The notes under the pieces: model-generated | The model's database searches: none | The model's input: the letters and a program-made list of their open reading frames with translations, nothing else | Told to the model about the DNA's origin: nothing | Shown here: positions 42,036 through 50,800 of the stretch, piece after piece | How the letters are laid out: each line of letters starts with the position of its first letter | Position numbering within the stretch: the stretch's first letter is position 1 | Made by a program: the position numbers and the translations under genes | Source of the DNA: a virus | Direction: 5' to 3' (one strand) | Virus record (IMG/VR): IMGVR_UViG_3300015371_000006 | Location: 1 to 64,000 of that record | Length of the DNA: 64,000 nucleotides

Positions 42036-42473
42036 TCACTCGTCCCAGTGGATGTAGAAATCGAAGAATTGCCCGGTACCCGTCGGCAAATTAATGATGA
42101 TCCCGTTGCCGGTACCTGCCGCTCGGATGATCCCATTCTCGCCAAACGTCCAGACCCAACCGGAGCCGATAGCAGCCCCGATGGAGACGTGGCCGAACGC
42201 CGCGCCCACGGCGGTCGAGTCCGACGACTGCGAGGTGAAGGCGGCAGCACCCGGCGTCGAGCCCGGATCGTCGAGCGCCACCTCGGTCAGGCCGCCCGCC
42301 TGCGTGCCGGAGGTCGAGATCAGCAGCAGCGACGCCGCGAAGGCGGTCGTGGTCGTGTTCGTGATCCCGATCTCGCGGATCTTGATCGACTTCGACGCGC
42401 CCGCGCACACGCCCGGTCCGCGCAGCGAAGTCGGGAGGTTCGTGACGCCGCGCCCACCTGCAGAGCAGCGCAT
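42036..42473 (-). CDS. Small virion protein
   Basis: 145 residues. Core SIKIREIGITNTTTTAFAASL and ending TGTGQFFDFYIHWDE, beta-rich, of a type found as small surface proteins of phage virions in fibre cassettes. Not assigned to a known family. Ends three bases before the start of the 41730 gene. Confidence 0.55.
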   Translation of the reverse strand: MRCSAGGRGVTNLPTSLRGPGVCAGASKSIKIREIGITNTTTTAFAASLLLISTSGTQAGGLTEVALDDPGSTPGAAAFTSQSSDSTAVGAAFGHVSIGAAIGSGWVWTFGENGIIRAAGTGNGIIINLPTGTGQFFDFYIHWDE

Positions 42474-42479
42474 GGTGCC

Positions 42480-43010
42480 TCAGTCCAGCGTGATGACTAG
42501 CCCGCCGATGGCGACCGTCGGCGGCGTCTGCGTCGTCGAGATCACCGTCGAGGTCGCGGTGCCCCAAACGATGTTGTCGCCCGCGCCCGAGGACGAGCTG
42601 GCCAGCATCCAGAAGGTCACCGTGCCGCCGCCGGAGGTGACCGCCGGGAAGGTGATCGCCACGTCGTTGGTCACCGAGCCGCCCGAGGCCGCGCTCATGT
42701 TCGTGGAGCTGATCGCCTGGCGGGCGTAGGTGGTGTAGGTCAGCTCGCCCGCCGTGGCGGCCGTCGAGGTGTCGTCGAGCGTCGATGTCCACAGCGCCAG
42801 GTACGGAGCCGGGGCCGTGTAGGTCGCGTTGGCGACGAGGTGGTCGAGCACCTTGTTCTCGACCGCGTTGCCGATGGAAGCGTTGACGAGGCCGAGCGGC
42901 ACTTGCTGCCTGACCAGCGACCAGCCGTAGGGGGTCAGCCGTCCGGGGTTGAGCGTGATCCGGTTCTCGACCGGCTCGACACCCTGCACCGGCTCGATGT
43001 CACTCGCCAT
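42480..43010 (-). CDS. Tail fibre-type protein
   Basis: 176 residues. NAVENKVLDHLVANATYTAP and PYLALWTSTLDD with YTTYARQAISS, then AITFPAVTSGGGTVTFWMLA, follow a common actinophage/Caudovirales fibre protein pattern in which a short N-terminal helix precedes a beta domain. Overlaps the 43000 gene at its start by 11 bases. Confidence 0.7.
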   Translation of the reverse strand: MASDIEPVQGVEPVENRITLNPGRLTPYGWSLVRQQVPLGLVNASIGNAVENKVLDHLVANATYTAPAPYLALWTSTLDDTSTAATAGELTYTTYARQAISSTNMSAASGGSVTNDVAITFPAVTSGGGTVTFWMLASSSSGAGDNIVWGTATSTVISTTQTPPTVAIGGLVITLD

Positions 43011-43305
43011 GCTTTCTCCCTCCGTCCTCGATGGTCGGGCCGGTGAGGGCGTCCCACCCGGCCTTCGTGTTCTTCCAGCCCTTCTTCGCCTTGGTCGCGT
43101 CGCCGTCTGCTTCCAGGTCGGCGAGGATCTCCACCACCTCGTCTACGTCGAGGTCGAGGAAGTCGTCGCGCTCCACCCGCACCATCAGGTCTTCGACGCT
43201 GATGTGGTCGTCGTCGGGGTTGGCGAGGTTCGCCATCACTCGACGGTGGGCGTCGGAGGCGAAGTTGCCGCCGGGGTCCGGTCTGCTTCTGAAGGTGGCT
43301 GCCAT
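43000..43305 (-). CDS. Winged-helix-like small protein
   Basis: 101 residues, mainly helical: ASDAHRRVMANLANPDDDHI, VEDLMVRVERDDFLDLDVDE and VVEILADLEADGDATK fit a winged helix. It opens the second adhesin cassette, under P3, with a possibly leaderless ATG 7 nt below TAGCAT. It could be a structural protein; a transcriptional role is conceivable but unproven. Confidence 0.6.
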   Translation of the reverse strand: MAATFRSRPDPGGNFASDAHRRVMANLANPDDDHISVEDLMVRVERDDFLDLDVDEVVEILADLEADGDATKAKKGWKNTKAGWDALTGPTIEDGGRKHGE

Positions 43306-43313
43306 GAAAGCGA

Positions 43314-43352
43314 TGCTAAGGCACCCTGCGCGCCCGCCTTAGATCGGACTTT
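43314..43352 (-). promoter_or_regulatory. Late promoter P3 (adhesin module)
   Basis: AAAGTCC at 43346-43352, exactly 26 nt, then TTAGCA at 43314-43319 (TAGCAT -10). The ATG at 43305 is 7 nt below. A CTAAGGC/GCCTTAG hairpin (43316-43342) overlaps the element and could stop upstream transcription. Confidence 0.7.
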
Positions 43353-43909
43353 CAGTCCGGTGGGATCGGCGGCGGGTACGCCTTCTCGCAGTCGGCGTAG
43401 ACGGCCTTGACGCGCACCTCGCGGTTCTTGGCGGTCTCGGTGCCGGGGTAGAGCTGCAGGCCCTGGGCTCGCAGCGGCTCCACCATGTCCATGAACCGCT
43501 CCTCGTAGTCGCGGATGGCCTGCTCGGTGGACTCCAGCTCGGTTCCGGTCTGCGACTCGGCGGCGGCGATGTTGCGGGCCTGGGCGTCGAGGATGAACCC
43601 CGCCAGCACGCCCCGGATCGCCGGGTTGCTGCGCGAGCAGGCGTCGCGCTGGGCGTCGACCAGCAGCGTGTCCTGCTCGTTGAGCTTCTTCTCCAGGTCG
43701 TCCTGGGAGTTGACGTTCAGCCGCCAGACGCTGACCACGGCGACCACCAGAATGAAGATGGAGGCGATGGTCCGCCAGCGCTGCCCGTACTCGATGGTGT
43801 CGAAGCGGTCCCTGTTGTGCTGGTGGCCTCTCTCCAGCCGGGCGATGCGCTGCTCGGCCGTCAGCGGCTCAGGTGCGGTGACGGGCTCGGGGGGCTCAGT
43901 CGTTGCCAT
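43352..43909 (-). CDS. Single-pass membrane protein A
   Basis: 185 residues. Cytoplasmic N-terminal coil (TAEQRIARLERGHQHNRDR), one membrane segment about 48-65 (TIASIFILVVAVVSVW), then an outside domain with CSRSNPAIRGVLAGFILDA and a second cysteine near the end (ADCEKAY). A related layout is seen in the 43896 protein, so the two are probably paralogues. A lysis or wall-contact role is possible. Confidence 0.65.
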   Translation of the reverse strand: MATTEPPEPVTAPEPLTAEQRIARLERGHQHNRDRFDTIEYGQRWRTIASIFILVVAVVSVWRLNVNSQDDLEKKLNEQDTLLVDAQRDACSRSNPAIRGVLAGFILDAQARNIAAAESQTGTELESTEQAIRDYEERFMDMVEPLRAQGLQLYPGTETAKNREVRVKAVYADCEKAYPPPIPPD

Positions 43910-44477
43910 CAGACGGCGGCGGGATCGGCTCGCCGGACAGGACGCTCTCGACCAGCGCCTTGCAGTCCTCGGTGTCCTCCAGTTGGCGCTGGACCTCTTC
44001 GAAGCGCTGTTGCAGCGGCGAGTCCTCGGGGATCGACTGGATTACGTCGTTGATCGAGTTCAGCACCTGCACGTCGAAGGCGTCCAGGTTGCTCAGGTCT
44101 GCGCCCGTTCCGAACGGCGGCTGGGCGAGCGAGGCTGCCACCAGCCTCGCCAGCAGCAAGTCCTGGTTGTTGTCGGTGTTGCATCCGCGCTCGATGATCG
44201 AGCTGAAACCAGACGTGCGAGCGGCACGCTCGTCGTTGATCTTGTCGATGGCCTCGGAGTTCTTGCTGATAGCCGCGTATGCCCCGCCGAGGGAGATCAG
44301 CACGGCCCCGAACAGGACGATGTAGCCCCGGAACGCGCGCTTGCGGTAGCGCTCGTGAGCCTCGCGCTCGGCGACGAACTCCGCGATCAGCTTGTCCTCG
44401 CGCCGTCGCTGGAAGTCGACCAGCTCGTCGGTGGTCATCTCCTCGAAAGGCTTGTCGGGCTTCATCTTGTCCGGCAT
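43896..44477 (-). CDS. Single-pass membrane protein B
   Basis: 193 residues. N-terminal charged helix (EEMTTDELVDFQRRREDK), membrane segment about 50-70 (GYIVLFGAVLISLGGAYA), then an outside part with RGCNTDNNQDLLLARLV and EDCKALVESV. The CxxxN pattern after the membrane segment and a second cysteine match protein A. Confidence 0.65.
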   Translation of the reverse strand: MPDKMKPDKPFEEMTTDELVDFQRRREDKLIAEFVAEREAHERYRKRAFRGYIVLFGAVLISLGGAYAAISKNSEAIDKINDERAARTSGFSSIIERGCNTDNNQDLLLARLVAASLAQPPFGTGADLSNLDAFDVQVLNSINDVIQSIPEDSPLQQRFEEVQRQLEDTEDCKALVESVLSGEPIPPPSDGND

Positions 44478-44482
44478 GGGCT

Positions 44483-44584
44483 CTAGGGCTTGACCAGGGT
44501 GAGCACGAGGATGACCGTGACGACAGCAGCGATGTAAAGCTCCACCAGCCGTCCGCCGTGCAATGCCCGCGCCAGCCTATCCAT
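44483..44584 (-). CDS. Very small membrane protein
   Basis: 33 residues: MDRLARALHGGRL, then one hydrophobic stretch (LYIAAVVTVILVLTLV) and KP. The ATG overlaps the stop of the 44584 gene (TGATG). Short single-pass proteins of this sort occur beside holins, but no family can be named. Confidence 0.5.
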   Translation of the reverse strand: MDRLARALHGGRLVELYIAAVVTVILVLTLVKP

Positions 44585-44802
44585 CACTCGATCTCTTCGT
44601 CGAAGCCGTTTCGGCGCTTGCGGTCCCGGAGGTTGAGCGCGATCTGCCCCGCGATTACGTCGGGGAGGCCGAGCAGGCCCGCGATGAGCAGCCCCACCCA
44701 TGAGGGCAGCCCCGGCGGGTTCACGAACACGATGTAGGCCAGGAACAGCAGGCCCGAGCCTCTGCGAATCCAGTCCCAGGTCCGGTCTCCCTGTTCGTTC
44801 AT
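44584..44802 (-). CDS. Small two-pass membrane protein, holin-like
   Basis: 72 residues. Membrane segments about 16-30 (GSGLLFLAYIVFVNP) and 34-55 (SWVGLLIAGLLGLPDVIAG), then a basic/acidic tail (RDRKRRNGFDEE). Size and topology fit a holin or antiholin. It is first of a run of four membrane-protein genes and lies far from the endolysins. Confidence 0.6.
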   Translation of the reverse strand: MNEQGDRTWDWIRRGSGLLFLAYIVFVNPPGLPSWVGLLIAGLLGLPDVIAGQIALNLRDRKRRNGFDEEIE

Positions 44803-44822
44803 TCACAATCCGCCGACCGGCC

Positions 44823-47800
44823 TTATGGCTTCAGCCCGGCCGCCTTGATGACAGCAACCAGGGTATCCGCGTTCTCGACGGCAGGATCGAGGTCAATGCC
44901 CTGGGTTGCGAGTTGCGCAAGGGCGCTCTGCACGGCGGCGGCATTCCAATCGGGGCCGAGCGACTGGGCGGCGTCCGCCAGCCGCTGGTCAGCCTCGGTT
45001 ACCTCGGGCTCGGCGTCCCACTCGTCGGCGCGGTCGACCGCCGCCTTGGCGTCCTTGTATACCTCCGGCGAGTCGTAGCTCTCGCCGGGCGTGGGCTTGA
45101 CCACCAGGTAGGTGCTCTTCGTCTTGACGATCTGCGTCCCGTTCGGCAGCGTCTCGGTGTGGCCGGGCTCGGCGTCGTTCAGCGTGGCGACTCGGTCGCT
45201 CATGTTCGGCGCGGCCGTCGGCGTCGGCTCCTCGGCGGGCGGCTCGCCGTGGTCGGCGAACGCCTTGGCCTCGATCTTCGCCGCCTTCGCGTCGGCCAGC
45301 ACCGAGTCCATGCCCCGCGCCTCCAGCTCGTTGTTGACCTGCTGGGCGGCCCACGGATCTTTGTCCTCGTAGCCGACCATCTGATCGGCGAGGCCCGCCA
45401 GCTTTGCGTCGCTCATCTTCGGGATGTTGCGGAGGTTGCCCTTCGCGGAGTAGGCGGGGCTCACCTTCTGATCGTCGCCCGGCTCGGGCTCGCCGGGGGT
45501 GAAGTCGGGAGTGGTGCCGGGCTTCGGCTGGTCGCCCAGGCCCGCCAGCGGATCTTCGCCGGAGGGCGTCGGCCCGCCCTTGTCCAGCGTCAGGTCGATC
45601 CACCCCACATCGCTCAGCGGCACGCCCTCGGCCTTCAGCGCAGTGGCGATCTCGTCGCGCACGGCGGTGTCGTTGACCTCCGGGTGGTCGGAGGAGATGA
45701 TGTCCATCGTGCCCTTGAGCATCATCTCCCGCTCGCCGGGCTCGGCGTTGACGATGGCCTTGACCATCCGGTCGACCGCCAGGTTGCCCTCGGGGCTGAA
45801 CATGCCCAGGTCCGGCGCGTCGTAGAGGGCCTTATCGGCGGCGTCGGCCTTCGCGCCTGGCTCGATGTAGGAGGCCGGTGGCGCATCCCCTGCCGGGTCG
45901 CCGCTCTTCGCGCCGACCGAGGCCACGCTCTTCTTCAGGAGGTCGTACAGGTCGTCGTCGTTTCCGGCCGTCTGCGCCGCCACGGGTGCCGGGGTGGGCT
46001 TCGGGGCGGGTTCGGGCGCAGAGGCGCTCACAGGCGCTGCCACAGGCGCAGGCGCGCCCGTGGTGAAGCCACGCGACTCCATCTCGGTCTGCACGGCCGC
46101 GTATCCGTCGGGATCGGCGTGCGCGTAGGGGCTCATGTCGGCCCACAGGTTCTTCAGCTTGCCGTCGTTCATCGCCTTGACGTTGCGGATGTTGCCCTTG
46201 GCCGAGCGCACCGGGCTCTCGGGGTTGACGGGCAGCGGGGCGGCCGGGGTGACGCTCCACTCGTCGCTGTAGTCGGGGTGCATGTCGCCGAACGCGCCAG
46301 GCGGCATCCGGTAGTGGAAGATGCGGCGCTTCTCGCCCTGGTACTTCGACGGGGCCGGGTCGGAGGTCAGGATCTCGCCCGTGGAGGGATCGATGGGCTT
46401 GGCGATCACCCAGTTGCCGTTCGCCTTGTGGACGACGTAGCCGTAGCCGTCGTGGATGAACTTCGTCCCGACGGGCACCTCGCCCAGCTCGGTCGAGGAG
46501 GTGTTGGGGGTGAAGCCGTCCGGCACGCTGCCGGGGCTCGCCTGCCCCAGCTTCAAGCCGCCCAGCTCGCTCAGCACCTTCGCGCTCGCCTTCTTGTCGG
46601 AGCCGTTCGCGTACTCATCCCAGGCGGGCAGCAGCACAGCGCTGACGTCCGGCGGTGAGCGGTCGAGTGCGTCGGCGAGCATGACCGCGTTGACGGGGAA
46701 GGTCTGCACCCGGCCGGTGACGCCGCCGGAGCTGATGTTGATTCCGTCGGGCGTGCGCTCCAGCTTCGCGCCGCTGTTGAGCTGCGTCTCGCCGAAGCGA
46801 TCCAGCTCAGCGCCGTTCTTCAGCAGGGTCACCTCGTACTGCGTGCCGACCGCCAGGCCGGGGCTGTACTGGCCGTAGTTCGGGTCGAGCATGTCGGCCG
46901 CTGCGTCGGCGATCTCGTTGTCGAAGCGGTCCTCGTCGCTGTAGAGGCCCCGCGAGGTGCCCTTCGGGTTGCCGTGCACGGTGTCGAGCGCGTCCTCCAG
47001 GCGCTGCAGCAGATCGACGTACTCCTGCGCGCGGTAGTCGTCGTGCTCGGCGACCACCGGGAACCAGTCGCTCTGCACGTCGCCCGCCAGGTCGTCGATG
47101 AACTCGCCGTCGGCGTCCTTGCCCTGCGCCTCCACCTTGGCGATCTCCGTCTCCCACAGCTTCGGGCTCGCCTGGCCATCCTTGCCGAAGATGACGCCCG
47201 TGCCCTTCGCCAGCGGGTGCACGCCCAGGCCCACGCCCTCGTCGACGGCGTCGGGAAGCTTCATCGGGTCCGGCCAGGGGTTCGCCTTCGCCCAGATGCC
47301 CGTGCCCTCGGCCTCCTGGCGCTTCGCCCGCGCAGCGTCGGCCTTGTTCGCGGCGGCCTGCGCCTTCGCCCCGCCCGCGAGGAAGCCGGGGTAGCCGGGG
47401 CTTTGCTGGCCGGGCAGCCGGTAGAGCTGGGCGCGGCCGTCCTTCCACACCTCGACGACGCCCTGCGCCTCGTTGACGTTCACCTCGTCGGCCTTCGGGA
47501 AGTGCTTGGCCTTCAGGTCGGCCTGCAGCTTCTCGCGGCTTTGGGCGGCCTTCGGATCGACCACCTTCATCGCCGGGCTGCGCTGGCCCATCTTGCGGTC
47601 GTCGATCTCGCGGTCGACGGCCTCGTCGCGCGCAGCTTCGTTGGCGAGTTCGTCGTGCAGCTCAGCGACGTCGTCGGGCGTCTTCGCGTCGCCGAAGACG
47701 AAGGTGCCCTCCAGGTCGGTGATGACGTAGCTGTGCTCGTCGTCGCGCGCGATGACGGCGTTCGGTGCGACCGCCACCTCGTCGCCCACGGCCAGCTTCT

Positions 47801-50800
47801 CGGCGGCGTCCAGCGCGTCCTCGCGGCTCAGCGACGAGGAGGGGCTCGCCTGGCCTCCGGCGAAGCGACGCAGGTCGGGGTAGGTGGCGGCGAATTGCGC
47901 GTCGCTCATCGGCCGCCCACGCACGGAGCCCGTGCTGCCGACGGTCTGCGGGTCGCCCTCGTAGATGTACCAGCCGCGTCCGGCTCGCTGGGCGACGACG
48001 CGCCCGCCGGTCAGGCCGGGCTCGGGGCCGGGGCGGTCCCACACGTACTCGTCCAGCTTGCCGCCCCGTTCCTTGCGCACCTCCAGGCGGCCGCTGCCGG
48101 GGCTGCTTCCGGGGCTCCACTGGCCGGTCTTCTGGATCGCCAGCGCAGCTTCGACGGCCGGGCGCGGGACCATCTCCTCGTAGTCGAACTTCAGCATCAC
48201 GGCGTCGCCGTCATCCTCGTCGAGAGCGCTCTGCAGTTGCTCCTTCGTGAAGGCCCAGGCCAGCATCCCCGGCTCGTCGGTGTAGTCGTAGCTCGCCTGG
48301 TCGGTGCGGCCCTGCGGGATGAAGCGCTTGCCTGACTTGTCTGGCGCGGTCGCGCCCAGGCGCGCGTAGATCTCGGGCTTGCCGCCGCTGGCGGTCATGA
48401 ACGCTTCGCTCTCGCGCTTGCCGTCCTTGCCCACCCGGTACGCCTTGCCGTTGGTCGTGATCCCGCCGTAGCCGGAGTTGCCGTAGATCATGAAGCGGTT
48501 GCCGTCGTTGTCGACCGCAGCGGTGCCGTACTTGTCGGCCCAGCTCTGCGAGTCGGCGTTGATCAGCTTGTCCATCGAGCCCCACACGTAGCGGGCCTTG
48601 GAGGTGTCGCCCTCCCAGCCCTTCGTCCAGCCGAGCTTCTTCTTGCCCGTGCCGGGTGACGCCTGGCCGGGGCTGTGCTGACCGCCCATCGAGTCGGTGA
48701 AGCCGGGCGGCGGTTCGACTTCCTGATCGCTGGTCTCGACCTTGTCCAGCGGGACCACGAGCGTGCCGTGGTTGTCGGTCTTGACCCGCAGCTGGCCGAA
48801 CTTGTGGTCGACGACCTCGCCCTGGACGAGATCCTCCTGCCCGCCGATCCTCGCCACCTTCGTGGTGATGTTCGTGCCCACCGGGTAGGCGGCCCTCGCC
48901 GCTGCGTCGCGCTCCTCGCGGCTGAGCTTTCCGCCGGGGCTGGCCTGGCCCAGTGGCCCCGTGGTCACCGGCACCGAACCGCCCGCGTTCTTGAGCTGGC
49001 GCTTCTCGCCCTTGGTCAGCTCGCGCTTCTCGGCGACCCGACTGAGCAGCTGGGCGATCTGCTTGTCCCGCATCTCGGCGTTCGCCGAGGTCCGGCTGCG
49101 GATCTGGCGGATCGAGCGCTGGATCGACTCGTGCTCGGGCGTCCCACCGAGGGTCATCGTGGGGCTGCGCTGACCCAGCGGCGGCATGCTGCTCACGCCA
49201 CCGGACGCCAGCCTGCGGTTGTGAGCGCCCTTCGCCCGCGCGTAGTCGTTGGCCTGCTTGCGGGCGAGGTAGTCCTGGTCGTCGAGGACGGCTTCGGCGG
49301 CTCGGGGCGGGTCGTATCCCTCCCCGACCGAACCGTCGGCGTAGTGGACGTCCACCAGCCCGTCCTCGCGGGCCTTCACCCAGGTCAGGCCATAGCTCTG
49401 CTCCTCGCCGGGCCAGAGGTAGTCGAGGTCGCCGACGATCTCGTCCTTGCTCAGCGCCTCGCCGGGGCTGCGCTGGCCGCCGGGCTTCGCGTCGCGCAGC
49501 TTGACGATCAGGTCGAGATCCTCGGGGTCGATGATCGTCTTGTTGCGCAGTGACTTCGCCAGGTTGCCGAACACCCGGCGGGTGTTCTCCTTGTTGACGC
49601 CGTTCTTCGCCACGTCGGCGGCTAGGTTGCCGTCGGTCATCTTGATCATCGACACCACGTCGTCCATCTCGGCGTCGCTCATGTGCGTGTCGATTCGGCT
49701 GCGCTTCTTCGCCAGCTGCCGCAGCATGTCGTGGTCGCTGAGGCCGGGGCTCGCCTGGTAGCTGTCGGCGCGCATCTTCTCCAGCGCCGCGTCGTAGTCC
49801 AGCTTCGGCAGCTCGGGTGCCTTGCCGGTGGACGGGACGCGCTTGCGGCGTTCCAGGGCTCGCCGCTGCGGCGCGAGGGAGCGCACGGCAGCGTCGGCCT
49901 CCTCGGAGGGCGCGGCCTGCAAGCTCGGCGGGGAGAGCTGCAGCTTGTGGCCCGCGACCATCACCGACTTGCCGTCGGGGGTCACCTTGCCGCGCGAGCC
50001 GCCCAGGCTCACGCTGTCGCCGGGACGCAGCACGCGGCCGCGCCCCTCGGGGGCGAAGGTGCCGTCGGGCAGGCGGCGGATGCGGGCGATCCGGGCGGCC
50101 AGCTCGGAGGTCTTGCGCGCGGCTCCGCGCAGGCTCGCCTCCAGCAGCTCGCAGGCGGCTTCCTGCACGTCGATGTTCGGGTAGCGGCGCTTGACGGCGG
50201 CGCGGACCTTCTTCTTCTCGTCGGCCGATCCGTGCTGGCTTACGCGCGCGAGCGCGTTGCGCGCGTGGGCCTCGTCGTGGATCGGGTAGCGGCGGTCCGG
50301 CAGCGCGAAGTCGGAGTCGGGACGCTTCTTCCGAGCGGCGGCCGTCAGCGTGCCCTCCTCGACCTCCTTCTTGTTCGCGGCCGCCTTGGCCTTGAACTTC
50401 TCGTCGCGGGCCTTGCTCAGGGAGTGGCCGCACTTCTTGCAGTCGGCGTTGCGGGCGCTCTGCTCGGTGCCGCACTCGGGACACTTGACGCTCTGCTCGG
50501 TTGTCTCGTCGCCCTTGCCCTCCTTCTCGGCCTTCGTGTCAGCCTCGGCCAGGCTCTGGTCGCGCTGGGGGTTGCGGGCGTTGCGCTTCTTGCGGCGCTT
50601 GTTGCGCTCGGCATCGGTCAGCTTCGGCTCGGGGGTGGAGGTATCAGCCGCAGGCTTGTTTCCCAGCAGGCGCTTGCGCAGCTTGCGCTTGTCCTGCGGG
50701 GTGAGCGCGCCTGGCGTGACTTGAGCCGCCTCGCCGCCTGAAAGCAGCGCCGTAGCAGTCTGGTGACCCACGATCCCGTCGACCATTAGCCCGTTTTCGC

